Under the pieces are notes generated by a model that was given only the letters and a program-made list of their open reading frames with translations, was not told the DNA's origin and searched no databases. The position numbers and the translations under genes are program-made. From the NCBI GenBank assembly GCA_030595925.1, contig JAUVLC010000107.1, positions 1 through 8,283 of the forward strand: 8,283 bases of DNA, written 5' to 3'. Below, in pieces: positions 1 to 5,427 of the stretch; position 1 is the stretch's first letter; every line of letters begins with the position of its first letter. This stretch comes from Clostridia bacterium. Its GTDB lineage: Bacteria > CBDUZB01 > JAGLHV01.

Positions 1-1
1 G

Positions 2-73
2 ATTTGGCCGAAGCCTAAAACCTATATCGGAATTTGGGTGGCGGGGTTAATCTTGACAAGAATATATAAATAA
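2..73 (+). CDS. Possible 3' end of an upstream gene (partial)
   Basis: A reading frame is open from the left edge to a TAA at 71-73 and would encode 23 residues ending in a hydrophobic stretch (GIWVAGLIL) and a basic tail (TRIYK). Another frame is open to a TAA at 48-50. The first 50 bases are visibly richer in G+C than the rest of the window, which suggests they belong to something different from the AT-rich leader that follows. The longer frame runs through the -35 element at 53-58, which is possible but not typical. I do not recognise the product, and the stretch could equally be noncoding. The choice of frame is a guess. Confidence 0.2.
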   Translation: MWPKPKTYIGIWVAGLILTRIYK

Positions 74-81
74 AGTATTAT
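53..81 (+). promoter_or_regulatory. Sigma-70/sigma-A promoter for lysS and downstream genes
   Basis: A perfect -35 hexamer TTGACA (53-58) is followed by exactly 17 bp and a -10 hexamer TATTAT (76-81, five of six consensus positions). Transcription would start near base 88, giving a leader of about 70 nt before the lysS GTG. This is the best promoter in the window and probably drives lysS and the lol genes. It may reach mcsA-mcsB-clpC too, since I found no clear promoter directly before mcsA. Confidence 0.75.
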
Positions 82-90
82 AAAAAAACT

Positions 91-114
91 TTAACAAATT
101 ATGTAGTTTGTCAA
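91..114 (+). promoter_or_regulatory. Imperfect palindrome at the start of the lysS leader
   Basis: The arms TTAACAAAT (91-99) and GTTTGTCAA (106-114) pair with two mismatches around a 6-base centre. The element lies about 10 bp downstream of the -10 hexamer, at or just after the predicted transcription start, where a repressor operator would act. It resembles neither the CtsR direct repeat (GGTCAAA heptads) nor the HrcA CIRCE element. In AT-rich DNA an imperfect palindrome like this can arise by chance, so the regulatory role is inference. Confidence 0.25.
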
Positions 115-144
115 CGAAAATTTTGTTCATCAACTAGTAGTCTA

Positions 145-152
145 AAAGGAGA
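145..152 (+). promoter_or_regulatory. Ribosome binding site of lysS (supports a GTG start)
   Basis: AAAGGAGA ends 6 bases before the GTG at 159-161, and its GGAG core (148-151) has a normal 7-base spacing. An in-frame TAA at 153-155 rules out any earlier start. The site therefore fixes the unusual GTG as the lysS start codon. Confidence 0.8.
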
Positions 153-158
153 TAAAAA

Positions 159-1634
159 GTGACTGAAGATATTAATTCATTAATTTTACAAAGGAAGGAT
201 AAATTAGCAGAATTATATGAAAAGGGAATAAATCCTTTTCCTCACAAATTTGAGGGGAAGTGCAAATCTGTTGACCTTAACGAAGAATTTAAATCCTTGA
301 GTAATGGGGAAGAAAGTGATAGACAGGTATCTTTTGCCGGGCGGATGATATCCAGACGCATTATGGGAAAAGTCAGCTTTTCTCATCTTAAAGATGGTTG
401 GGGTAAAGTGCAGATTTATGTTGGTAAAAATGATTTGGGAGAGGAAAACTACCTTTTCTATAAAAGAATAGATATAGGTGATTTTGTTGGGGTGAAGGGT
501 AAAGTTTTTAAAACAAGAACAGGGGAAATTACTATTCATGTGGAGAAGTTAATTTTATTGGCCAAATCATTGCGTGTTTTACCGGAAAAATGGCATGGTT
601 TGAAAGATACGGAAATTCGCTATCGTCAGCGATATGTAGATTTAATTATGAATGACAAGGCAAAGGAAATTTTTATTATACGCAGCAGAATAATAAAAAT
701 GATAAGGCAATTTTTGGATAAAAGAGATTTTTTGGAAGTGGAAACCCCGATGATGCAATCTGTTGTGGGAGGGGCTACCGCCAAGCCTTTTGGTACCCAT
801 CATAATGCATTAAATATGGATTTGTTTTTGCGGGTTGCTCCTGAATTATACCTTAAACGATTAATCGTTGGGGGTATGGAAAGAGTCTATGAGTTAAATA
901 AAAATTTCAGGAATGAGGGTATTTCTACCCGGCATAATCCTGAATTTACTATGCTGGAAATATATCAATCGTATAGCGATTATAATGAGATGATGGAAGT
1001 CTGTGAGGAAATGATAGTCGGTATCACCAGAGAAATTTTTGGAAAATTGGAGATTGAATATAAAGGGAACAAAATAGACTTATCCCCTCCGTGGAAGAGA
1101 AAAAGTTTTTTTGAATTACTTCAGGAAAATACCGGTATTGATTTTAGTACTGTAAAGGAAAAGAAAGAAATGATGGATATAGCGGATAAACTGAATGTTA
1201 AGTATGAGAGGGAAACTAAGTCTCATAAAATTCTCGATCATATTTTTGATTCCTTTGTAGTACCTAAACTTGTCCAACCTGTATTTATAACGGATTATCC
1301 GAAATACCTTTCTCCGTTAGCTAAATCAAGGGAGGATAATTCCGAAATAGTAGAAAGATTTGAATTGTTTATTGGTAATTTCGAGTTAGCTAATGCTTAC
1401 TCAGAGTTAAATGATCCGATAGAGCAGAAAAAAAGAATGGGAGAGCAAATGAAGGCTAAGCAGAAAGGAGACCAGGAGGCACAAATGCTGGATGATGATT
1501 ACATTCGTGCTTTAGAATATGGAATGCCTCCCTGCGGTGGCTTGGGGATCGGGATAGATAGGTTGATTATGCTTTTAACCAATTCCAGTTCAATTAGAGA
1601 GGTAATTTTGTTTCCACAAATGAAAAAGGAGTGA
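159..1634 (+). CDS. lysS: Lysyl-tRNA synthetase, class II
   Basis: Cytoplasmic enzyme that attaches lysine to tRNA-Lys using ATP. At 491 residues it has the usual length for bacterial LysS. An N-terminal OB-fold anticodon-binding domain (roughly residues 55-145, with [18 protein letters not shown] and the DGWGKVQIY strand) precedes the class II catalytic core. Motif 1 is in the FLEVETPMM segment. [11 protein letters not shown] begins at Arg225, and motif 2 contains FRNEG (250-254) followed by [12 protein letters not shown]. Motif 3 is [15 protein letters not shown] at 455-469, with the conserved arginine at 468. Active-site motifs appear intact. Translation starts at GTG with a good Shine-Dalgarno site. 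It is the first gene after the promoter at 53-81, and its stop overlaps a four-codon minicistron that leads into the lolC-type gene. A lysS close to mcsA-mcsB-clpC is common in Firmicutes, and lysS next to lolC-lolD is known from Gram-negative bacteria. The identification is secure. Confidence 0.97.
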   Translation: MTEDINSLILQRKDKLAELYEKGINPFPHKFEGKCKSVDLNEEFKSLSNGEESDRQVSFAGRMISRRIMGKVSFSHLKDGWGKVQIYVGKNDLGEENYLFYKRIDIGDFVGVKGKVFKTRTGEITIHVEKLILLAKSLRVLPEKWHGLKDTEIRYRQRYVDLIMNDKAKEIFIIRSRIIKMIRQFLDKRDFLEVETPMMQSVVGGATAKPFGTHHNALNMDLFLRVAPELYLKRLIVGGMERVYELNKNFRNEGISTRHNPEFTMLEIYQSYSDYNEMMEVCEEMIVGITREIFGKLEIEYKGNKIDLSPPWKRKSFFELLQENTGIDFSTVKEKKEMMDIADKLNVKYERETKSHKILDHIFDSFVVPKLVQPVFITDYPKYLSPLAKSREDNSEIVERFELFIGNFELANAYSELNDPIEQKKRMGEQMKAKQKGDQEAQMLDDDYIRALEYGMPPCGGLGIGIDRLIMLLTNSSSIREVILFPQMKKE

Positions 1635-1648
1635 TGTGGTTTAAATAA
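1634..1648 (+). other. Four-codon minicistron linking lysS to lolC
   Basis: ATG at 1634-1636 overlaps the lysS stop codon (TGATG) and opens the tiny frame M-W-F-K ending in TAA at 1646-1648, only 8 bases before the lolC ATG. The AAGGAG at 1626-1631 inside the lysS 3' end is the only Shine-Dalgarno-like sequence near lolC. It lies 25 bases from the lolC start but close to this minicistron (2 bases, tighter than ideal). A ribosome reinitiating after these codons could load onto lolC. That mechanism is inferred from spacing only. Confidence 0.25.
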
Positions 1649-1656
1649 AATAATTT

Positions 1657-2889
1657 ATGAGTTATGAACTTTTTATTAGTTTAAGGTATTTGATTGCTAA
1701 AAGGAAACATGTTTTTGTGTCTTTAATTACTATTATTTCTATCGGAGGAGTGGCTTTGGGAGTGGCGGCATTAATTGTTACTCTTTCGGTGATGAACGGT
1801 TTTCAAAATGATTTACGAAGTAAAATTCTGGGGATGTCTGCACACATAGCTGTTTTAGATCAAAAAGGGGAAGGAATATCCTTATCAAATTTACAACAGA
1901 TAAAAGAAAAAATAAAACAGGAGCAACAGGTTGTCGCTGTAGCCCCTTTTGTATATGGGCAGATAATATTAAAAGTGGGAAAAGAGGTGTCGGGATCTGT
2001 AATTAAAGGTATCGATCCTTCTCAGGAGACGAAAGTTTCTGATATTGCTAAAAAAATTGAGAAAGGAAGTTTGAATTCTTTATCGAGCGATGGTTCTTTA
2101 CCGGGAATTGTTTTGGGGGAAGAATTAGCCAGAAATTTAGGCGTTTTTGTGGATGAAGAAGTTGTTTTGATTTCTCCCTATAGTGTAGTGACCCCTCTGG
2201 GAATGATGCCCCGGATGAAGAAATTTAAAGTGGGAGGTATTTTTAGTGTTGGTATGTATGAATATGATGCTAATATGGCTTTTGTTTCTTTGGGTGTTGC
2301 CCAAAATCTTTTTAATTTAAATGATAAAATTACTGGGTTAGAAATAAAAATTAAGGATTTATTTAAAGCGAATCAAGTGGCAGCAAACCTTCAGGAATTA
2401 CTTGGCTATCCTTGCTGGGTACGAAGTTGGATGAGTAGTAACAAAAACTTATTTACCGCCTTGAAATTAGAAAAGATTGGGATGTTTATTATTTTAACTT
2501 TAATTGTTCTGGTGGCTTCTTTTAATATCATTTCCACGTTGATTTTAATGACTATGGAAAAAGTTAGAGATATTGGAATTCTTAAAGCTATGGGAGCCAA
2601 AGACGGGGCAATTATGAAGATTTTTTTATGGGAAGGGTTTATTATTGGTTTTTTGGGGACTGTTTTAGGATGTTTTCTGGGGTTTGTTATATCTAAAATA
2701 TTGGAAAAGTATGAATTTATTAAATTGCCTGCGGATGTTTATTATATTGCTACCTTTCCGGTAAAAATTCAGGTGATGGATTTTGTTCTGGTTGGTTTAT
2801 CTGCTGTTTTGATTAGTTTTTTGTCCACTATTTATCCTGCTTATAAAGCATCCCGGTTAGATCCGTGTGAAGCAATTAGATATGAATAG
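1657..2889 (+). CDS. lolC: Lipoprotein-releasing ABC transporter permease, LolC/LolE family
   Basis: Inner-membrane subunit that, with LolD, extracts lipoproteins from the inner membrane for delivery to the outer membrane. The 410 residues have the standard architecture: a short cytoplasmic start (MSYELFISLRYL), TM1 at about 20-44 ending in SVMNGF, a large MacB-type periplasmic domain at about 47-268, then three helices near 274-298, 327-349 and 375-396. The coupling segment EKVRDIGILKAMGA (ending at residue 314) and the C-terminal YPAYKASRLDPCEAIRYE are hallmarks of this family. An in-frame TAA at 1651-1653 makes ATG 1657 the earliest start, and the N-terminus fits homologues. No Shine-Dalgarno sequence lies within 20 bases. 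It follows lysS by 22 bp and precedes lolD by 38 bp. Only one such permease is present here, so it could act as a homodimer, or a LolE partner may be elsewhere. LolC rather than LolE is a label of convenience. Confidence 0.9.
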   Translation: MSYELFISLRYLIAKRKHVFVSLITIISIGGVALGVAALIVTLSVMNGFQNDLRSKILGMSAHIAVLDQKGEGISLSNLQQIKEKIKQEQQVVAVAPFVYGQIILKVGKEVSGSVIKGIDPSQETKVSDIAKKIEKGSLNSLSSDGSLPGIVLGEELARNLGVFVDEEVVLISPYSVVTPLGMMPRMKKFKVGGIFSVGMYEYDANMAFVSLGVAQNLFNLNDKITGLEIKIKDLFKANQVAANLQELLGYPCWVRSWMSSNKNLFTALKLEKIGMFIILTLIVLVASFNIISTLILMTMEKVRDIGILKAMGAKDGAIMKIFLWEGFIIGFLGTVLGCFLGFVISKILEKYEFIKLPADVYYIATFPVKIQVMDFVLVGLSAVLISFLSTIYPAYKASRLDPCEAIRYE

Positions 2890-2927
2890 ACGGACAAAAT
2901 AGGCCTAAATGATTTAATGGTAAAAAA

Positions 2928-3635
2928 ATGGAAATTATTTTAAAAACAGAAAATTTATGTAAAAATTATTTTCCCGGGGAAGAAGAACTCAGGATTTTAA
3001 GGGATGTTAATTTAAATATAGAAAAGGGAAAAATATATGTTGTTTTTGGCCCTTCAGGGGCAGGAAAAAGTACCTTACTACATATTTTTGGTACAATAGA
3101 GAAACCAAGTGAAGGCAAATTTTTTTTTAACGGAGAAGAGATTAGTAATTTTAATAGAAACCAGTTAGCAATTTTACGTAGCAGGGAAATTGGTTTTGTT
3201 TTTCAGGCTCATCATCTCCTTCCGGAATTTACTGCGTTGGAAAATGTTATGATTCCTGCTTTTATAAGAACAGAAAACATGGAACGTCAGTCAAGAAAAA
3301 AAAATGAAGAGAAAGAAGGGATTAAAAAAAGGGCACTGAAAATATTAGAAGAAGTAGGGTTAAAAAACAGAATAAAACATAAACCTTCGCAATTGTCGGG
3401 GGGTGAACAGCAAAGAGTGGCGATAGCTCGTGCATTAATTAATAATCCATCCCTTATCTTGGCTGATGAACCAACGGGTAATCTGGATAAGGAAACAGGT
3501 AAAAAGATTTTTCAATTATTATTGGATTTAAATAAAAGTATAATGGCCACTTTAATTATTGTTACTCACAATGAAGAATTGGCAAAACATTCTGACAAAG
3601 AGATTCATTTGGAAGATGGGAGGATCGTAGGATGA
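2928..3635 (+). CDS. lolD: Lipoprotein-releasing ABC transporter ATPase LolD
   Basis: Cytoplasmic ATPase that powers the LolC-type permease encoded just upstream. All ABC motifs are present in its 235 residues: Walker [10 protein letters not shown] (41-49), Q-loop glutamine 93 in [13 protein letters not shown], signature LSGGEQQR beginning at 156, Walker [13 protein letters not shown] with Asp180 and catalytic Glu181, and H-loop His214 in [23 protein letters not shown] is typical of the LolD/MacB/FtsE group, and pairing with a LolC-type gene favours LolD. A lysine- and glutamate-rich segment follows FIRTE ([16 protein letters not shown]) and looks several residues longer than in LolD proteins I know. 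It is encoded around a run of nine A at 3296-3304. No Shine-Dalgarno sequence precedes ATG 2928, and an in-frame TGA at 2910-2912 excludes earlier starts. The stop overlaps a downstream ATG (ATGA at 3632-3635). Confidence 0.92.
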   Translation: MEIILKTENLCKNYFPGEEELRILRDVNLNIEKGKIYVVFGPSGAGKSTLLHIFGTIEKPSEGKFFFNGEEISNFNRNQLAILRSREIGFVFQAHHLLPEFTALENVMIPAFIRTENMERQSRKKNEEKEGIKKRALKILEEVGLKNRIKHKPSQLSGGEQQRVAIARALINNPSLILADEPTGNLDKETGKKIFQLLLDLNKSIMATLIIVTHNEELAKHSDKEIHLEDGRIVG

Positions 3636-3715
3636 AACATCTGAAAGCTAAGGGTTTTGAAAAACAGCTTTTTTATCTTTTTGTCGTTTTTGTTTTGTAT
3701 CGGAGTGAAGGGTAA
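3632..3715 (+). pseudogene. Short ORF overlapping lolD stop; possible remnant of a secreted-protein gene
   Basis: An ATG at 3632 overlaps the lolD TGA in the ATGA arrangement typical of coupled operon genes. It opens 27 codons ending in TAA at 3713-3715. The peptide begins with a basic segment ([12 protein letters not shown]) and continues into a hydrophobic one (LFYLFVVFVLY), as a signal peptide would. A T-run at 3669-3674 sits at the boundary. Shifting frame there gives another hydrophobic stretch (FFIFLSFLFCIG) that ends at TAG 3723-3725. In other bacteria an outer-membrane assembly gene (bamA type) often follows lolC-lolD, so this may be the beginning of such a gene left after deletion. 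It could instead be a real small membrane peptide or a chance frame, because T-rich DNA encodes hydrophobic residues readily. Confidence 0.3.
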
Positions 3716-3720
3716 TTTGC

Positions 3721-3742
3721 CGTAGAAATTTCGTAGTTATTT
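3721..3742 (+). repeat. 11-bp tandem direct repeat upstream of mcsA
   Basis: CGTAGAAATTT (3721-3731) is followed directly by CGTAGTTATTT (3732-3742), identical at 9 of 11 positions and spaced about one helical turn. It lies 40 bp before the mcsA GTG. CtsR also binds a direct repeat, but its heptad GGTCAAA with a 10-bp period is not seen here. A regulator site is possible, and chance similarity in short AT-rich DNA is also possible. Confidence 0.25.
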
Positions 3743-3768
3743 TGCAGAGATCTTAGAAAGTTACGATA

Positions 3769-3776
3769 AGGGAGGG
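3769..3776 (+). promoter_or_regulatory. Ribosome binding site of mcsA (supports a GTG start)
   Basis: AGGGAGGG ends 6 bases before GTG 3783-3785, a strong and well-spaced Shine-Dalgarno site. The mcsA frame stays open upstream to TAG 3723-3725 but offers no other plausible start there. Starting at 3783 puts the first CxxC at residues 3-6, as expected for McsA. Confidence 0.8.
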
Positions 3777-3782
3777 AAAGAA

Positions 3783-4319
3783 GTGCTTTGTGATATATGT
3801 CATAAAAGAGAAGCTAATATTCACTTTACGGAAATTATAAATGATAAGATATTTAAGTTTCATCTTTGCGAAGAATGTTCCCGGATGAAAGGAGTGAAAA
3901 TGTCTTTTGATAAAGTACCTTTTTCTATAGTGGATTTGTTAGCCAGTCTTTCCGGTTTGGAGCCCTCTTTAAGAGTAGAAAAAAAAATAGAACAAAGATG
4001 TAAAAAATGTAATATGAGTTTTGAAGATTTTAAGCAAAAGGGGCGGTTAGGTTGTAGTGAATGTTATAATGTTTTTGCTAAGCAATTGCAATCTCTCTTA
4101 AAGAGAATTCATGGTTATAATCAACATACGGGGAAGAGCCCTTTTCCTAAAAATAAAAAAGTGAATAAAAAAGATAGGTTTTTTATAGATATCCAAAATT
4201 TAAAAAAAGAACTTTCAGAAGTTATAAAAACAGAGGAATATGAAAAAGCAGCAATGATTAGAGATAAAATAAAGGAAATGGAAAAAAAGTTGAGCAAAAA
4301 AGCTAAAGGGAGTGGGTAG
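3783..4319 (+). CDS. mcsA: McsA, zinc-finger activator of the McsB arginine kinase
   Basis: McsA binds and activates the protein arginine kinase McsB and acts with it in ClpC-dependent protein quality control in the cytoplasm. The 178-residue protein has two zinc-finger-like cysteine sets: CDIC (Cys3, Cys6) with CEEC (Cys29, Cys32), and CKKC (Cys73, Cys76) with CSEC (Cys91, Cys94). A lysine-rich linker leads to a C-terminal UVR-type helical hairpin at about 139-170 (ELSEVIKTEEYEKAAMIRD), a motif shared with the ClpC middle domain encoded downstream. The length matches the family. It starts at GTG behind a strong ribosome binding site and ends only 2 bases before mcsB, so the two are surely cotranscribed. 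In many Firmicutes the repressor gene ctsR lies directly upstream. Here it is missing, lolD is the neighbour, and no CtsR operator is visible. Confidence 0.95.
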   Translation: MLCDICHKREANIHFTEIINDKIFKFHLCEECSRMKGVKMSFDKVPFSIVDLLASLSGLEPSLRVEKKIEQRCKKCNMSFEDFKQKGRLGCSECYNVFAKQLQSLLKRIHGYNQHTGKSPFPKNKKVNKKDRFFIDIQNLKKELSEVIKTEEYEKAAMIRDKIKEMEKKLSKKAKGSG

Positions 4320-4321
4320 AA

Positions 4322-5374
4322 ATGATGCAGTTAACCGGGATGTGTAAGAAAAAAAGTAAATGGTGGAAGGAAAAAGGTCCTTTTTTTGATGTGGTTATTT
4401 CTTCCCGTATTAGATTGGCTCGGAATCTGTCCCTTTTTCCTTTTCCTCATAGAGCAAATAGTGTTCAGCAAAAAGAAATACTGGAAAAGAGTGAAAAGGC
4501 AATAAAAGTTAATCAATATATGAAAGATAGTCAAATATTACGCCTTTCGGAGTTGGATAAGATAGACTTGCAATTACTTATGGAAAGACATTTGATAAGT
4601 TATGAGCATTCTATTGGACAAGGGTATAGGGGTGTTGCTATAGATAAAAAAGAAGTAATCAGTATAATGATTAATGAAGAAGACCATTTACGTTTACAGG
4701 TTATGTATCCCGGATTGCAATTATTCAAAGCCTGGGCACTGGCGACGAAAACAGATGACAGACTAAATGAAAAAATGAATTATGCTTTTTCCCACCAGTG
4801 GGGTTATTTAACTGCCTGCCCTACTAATGTAGGTACAGGTTTGAGAGTTTCTTGTATGATGCATTTACCTGTCTTAGTTTTAACCCGGAAAATAGATGCT
4901 GTTTTGCGTAATCTTTCAAAAATAGGTTTTGTAGTTAGAGGATTATATGGAGAAGGGACTGAAGTGATGGGTGATTTATTTCAAATTTCCAATGCGGTTA
5001 CTTTAGGGCAAAATGAGGAATCTATAATTGATAATATTGAACGGGTGATAAAACCGATTATAGAGTTTGAAAGGCAAAGCCGGATAAAATTGATGGAAAA
5101 AAACAGGATCGGAGTAGAGGATATGATTTATAGAGCATATGGAATGTTGAAGTATATTCGCTCAATTACTTTTAATGAAACAATGGATTTATTAAGCAAA
5201 ATCAGATTAGGATTATATTTAAATTTAGAACTGGATTGTGATATTCCTTTGATTAATGAACTTATGATTTTTAGTCAGTCGGCTCACATTCAGGAATTAA
5301 TTGGTAAGTCGTTGTCTGTTGTTCAAAGGGATGAGTTAAGAGCGGAATTAATAAGGAAGAGGTTTAAAAAATAA
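4322..5374 (+). CDS. mcsB: McsB, protein arginine kinase
   Basis: McsB phosphorylates arginine residues of damaged or regulatory proteins, marking them for ClpC-ClpP. It belongs to the phosphagen (guanidino) kinase superfamily but acts on proteins. Residues 27-35 form SSRIRLARN, INEEDHLR begins at 117, CPTNVGTG begins at the catalytic Cys166, and RGLYGEGTEVMGDLFQISN supplies further active-site residues. The C-terminal RDELRA (336-341) matches the RDxxRA phosphoarginine-binding site that allosterically stimulates B. subtilis McsB. At 350 residues it is slightly shorter than the B. subtilis enzyme, mostly at the ends. AAAGGGAG (4305-4312) supports ATG 4322, although ATG 4325 is also possible. 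It follows mcsA by 2 bp and precedes clpC by 53 bp. The family assignment is firm, and all recognised motifs are intact. Confidence 0.96.
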   Translation: MMQLTGMCKKKSKWWKEKGPFFDVVISSRIRLARNLSLFPFPHRANSVQQKEILEKSEKAIKVNQYMKDSQILRLSELDKIDLQLLMERHLISYEHSIGQGYRGVAIDKKEVISIMINEEDHLRLQVMYPGLQLFKAWALATKTDDRLNEKMNYAFSHQWGYLTACPTNVGTGLRVSCMMHLPVLVLTRKIDAVLRNLSKIGFVVRGLYGEGTEVMGDLFQISNAVTLGQNEESIIDNIERVIKPIIEFERQSRIKLMEKNRIGVEDMIYRAYGMLKYIRSITFNETMDLLSKIRLGLYLNLELDCDIPLINELMIFSQSAHIQELIGKSLSVVQRDELRAELIRKRFKK

Positions 5375-5427
5375 AAAAGATGTATAGTATAAAAATGAAA
5401 TTTTTTTTCAGGGGGGTATAAAAGAGT

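Noticed and set aside
34-47. TGGGTGGCGGGG resembles the start of the T-box antiterminator motif (GGGTGGNACCGCG), of interest before an aminoacyl-tRNA synthetase gene.
   Set aside because: It lies upstream of the -35 hexamer, so it would not be in the lysS transcript. The ACCGCG half is missing, and no specifier or terminator stem follows.
77-114. A divergent promoter on the minus strand (TATAAT at 82-77, TTGACA at 114-109).
   Set aside because: The two hexamers are 26 bp apart, too far for one promoter, and no minus-strand gene follows within the window.
213-539. 108-codon minus-strand open frame inside lysS, and similar minus-strand frames inside lolC, mcsB and clpC.
   Set aside because: They lie opposite well-supported genes and show no recognisable domain or ribosome binding site. 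They are shadow frames.
5363-5390. Possible internal promoter before clpC (TTTAAA at 5363-5368 with TAGTAT at 5385-5390, 16-bp spacer).
   Set aside because: Both hexamers are weak and arise easily in this AT-rich gap. The 53-bp distance from mcsB is compatible with plain cotranscription.
5400-5416. T-run between mcsB and clpC as a terminator.
   Set aside because: No GC-rich hairpin precedes the T-run, and a ribosome binding site follows immediately.
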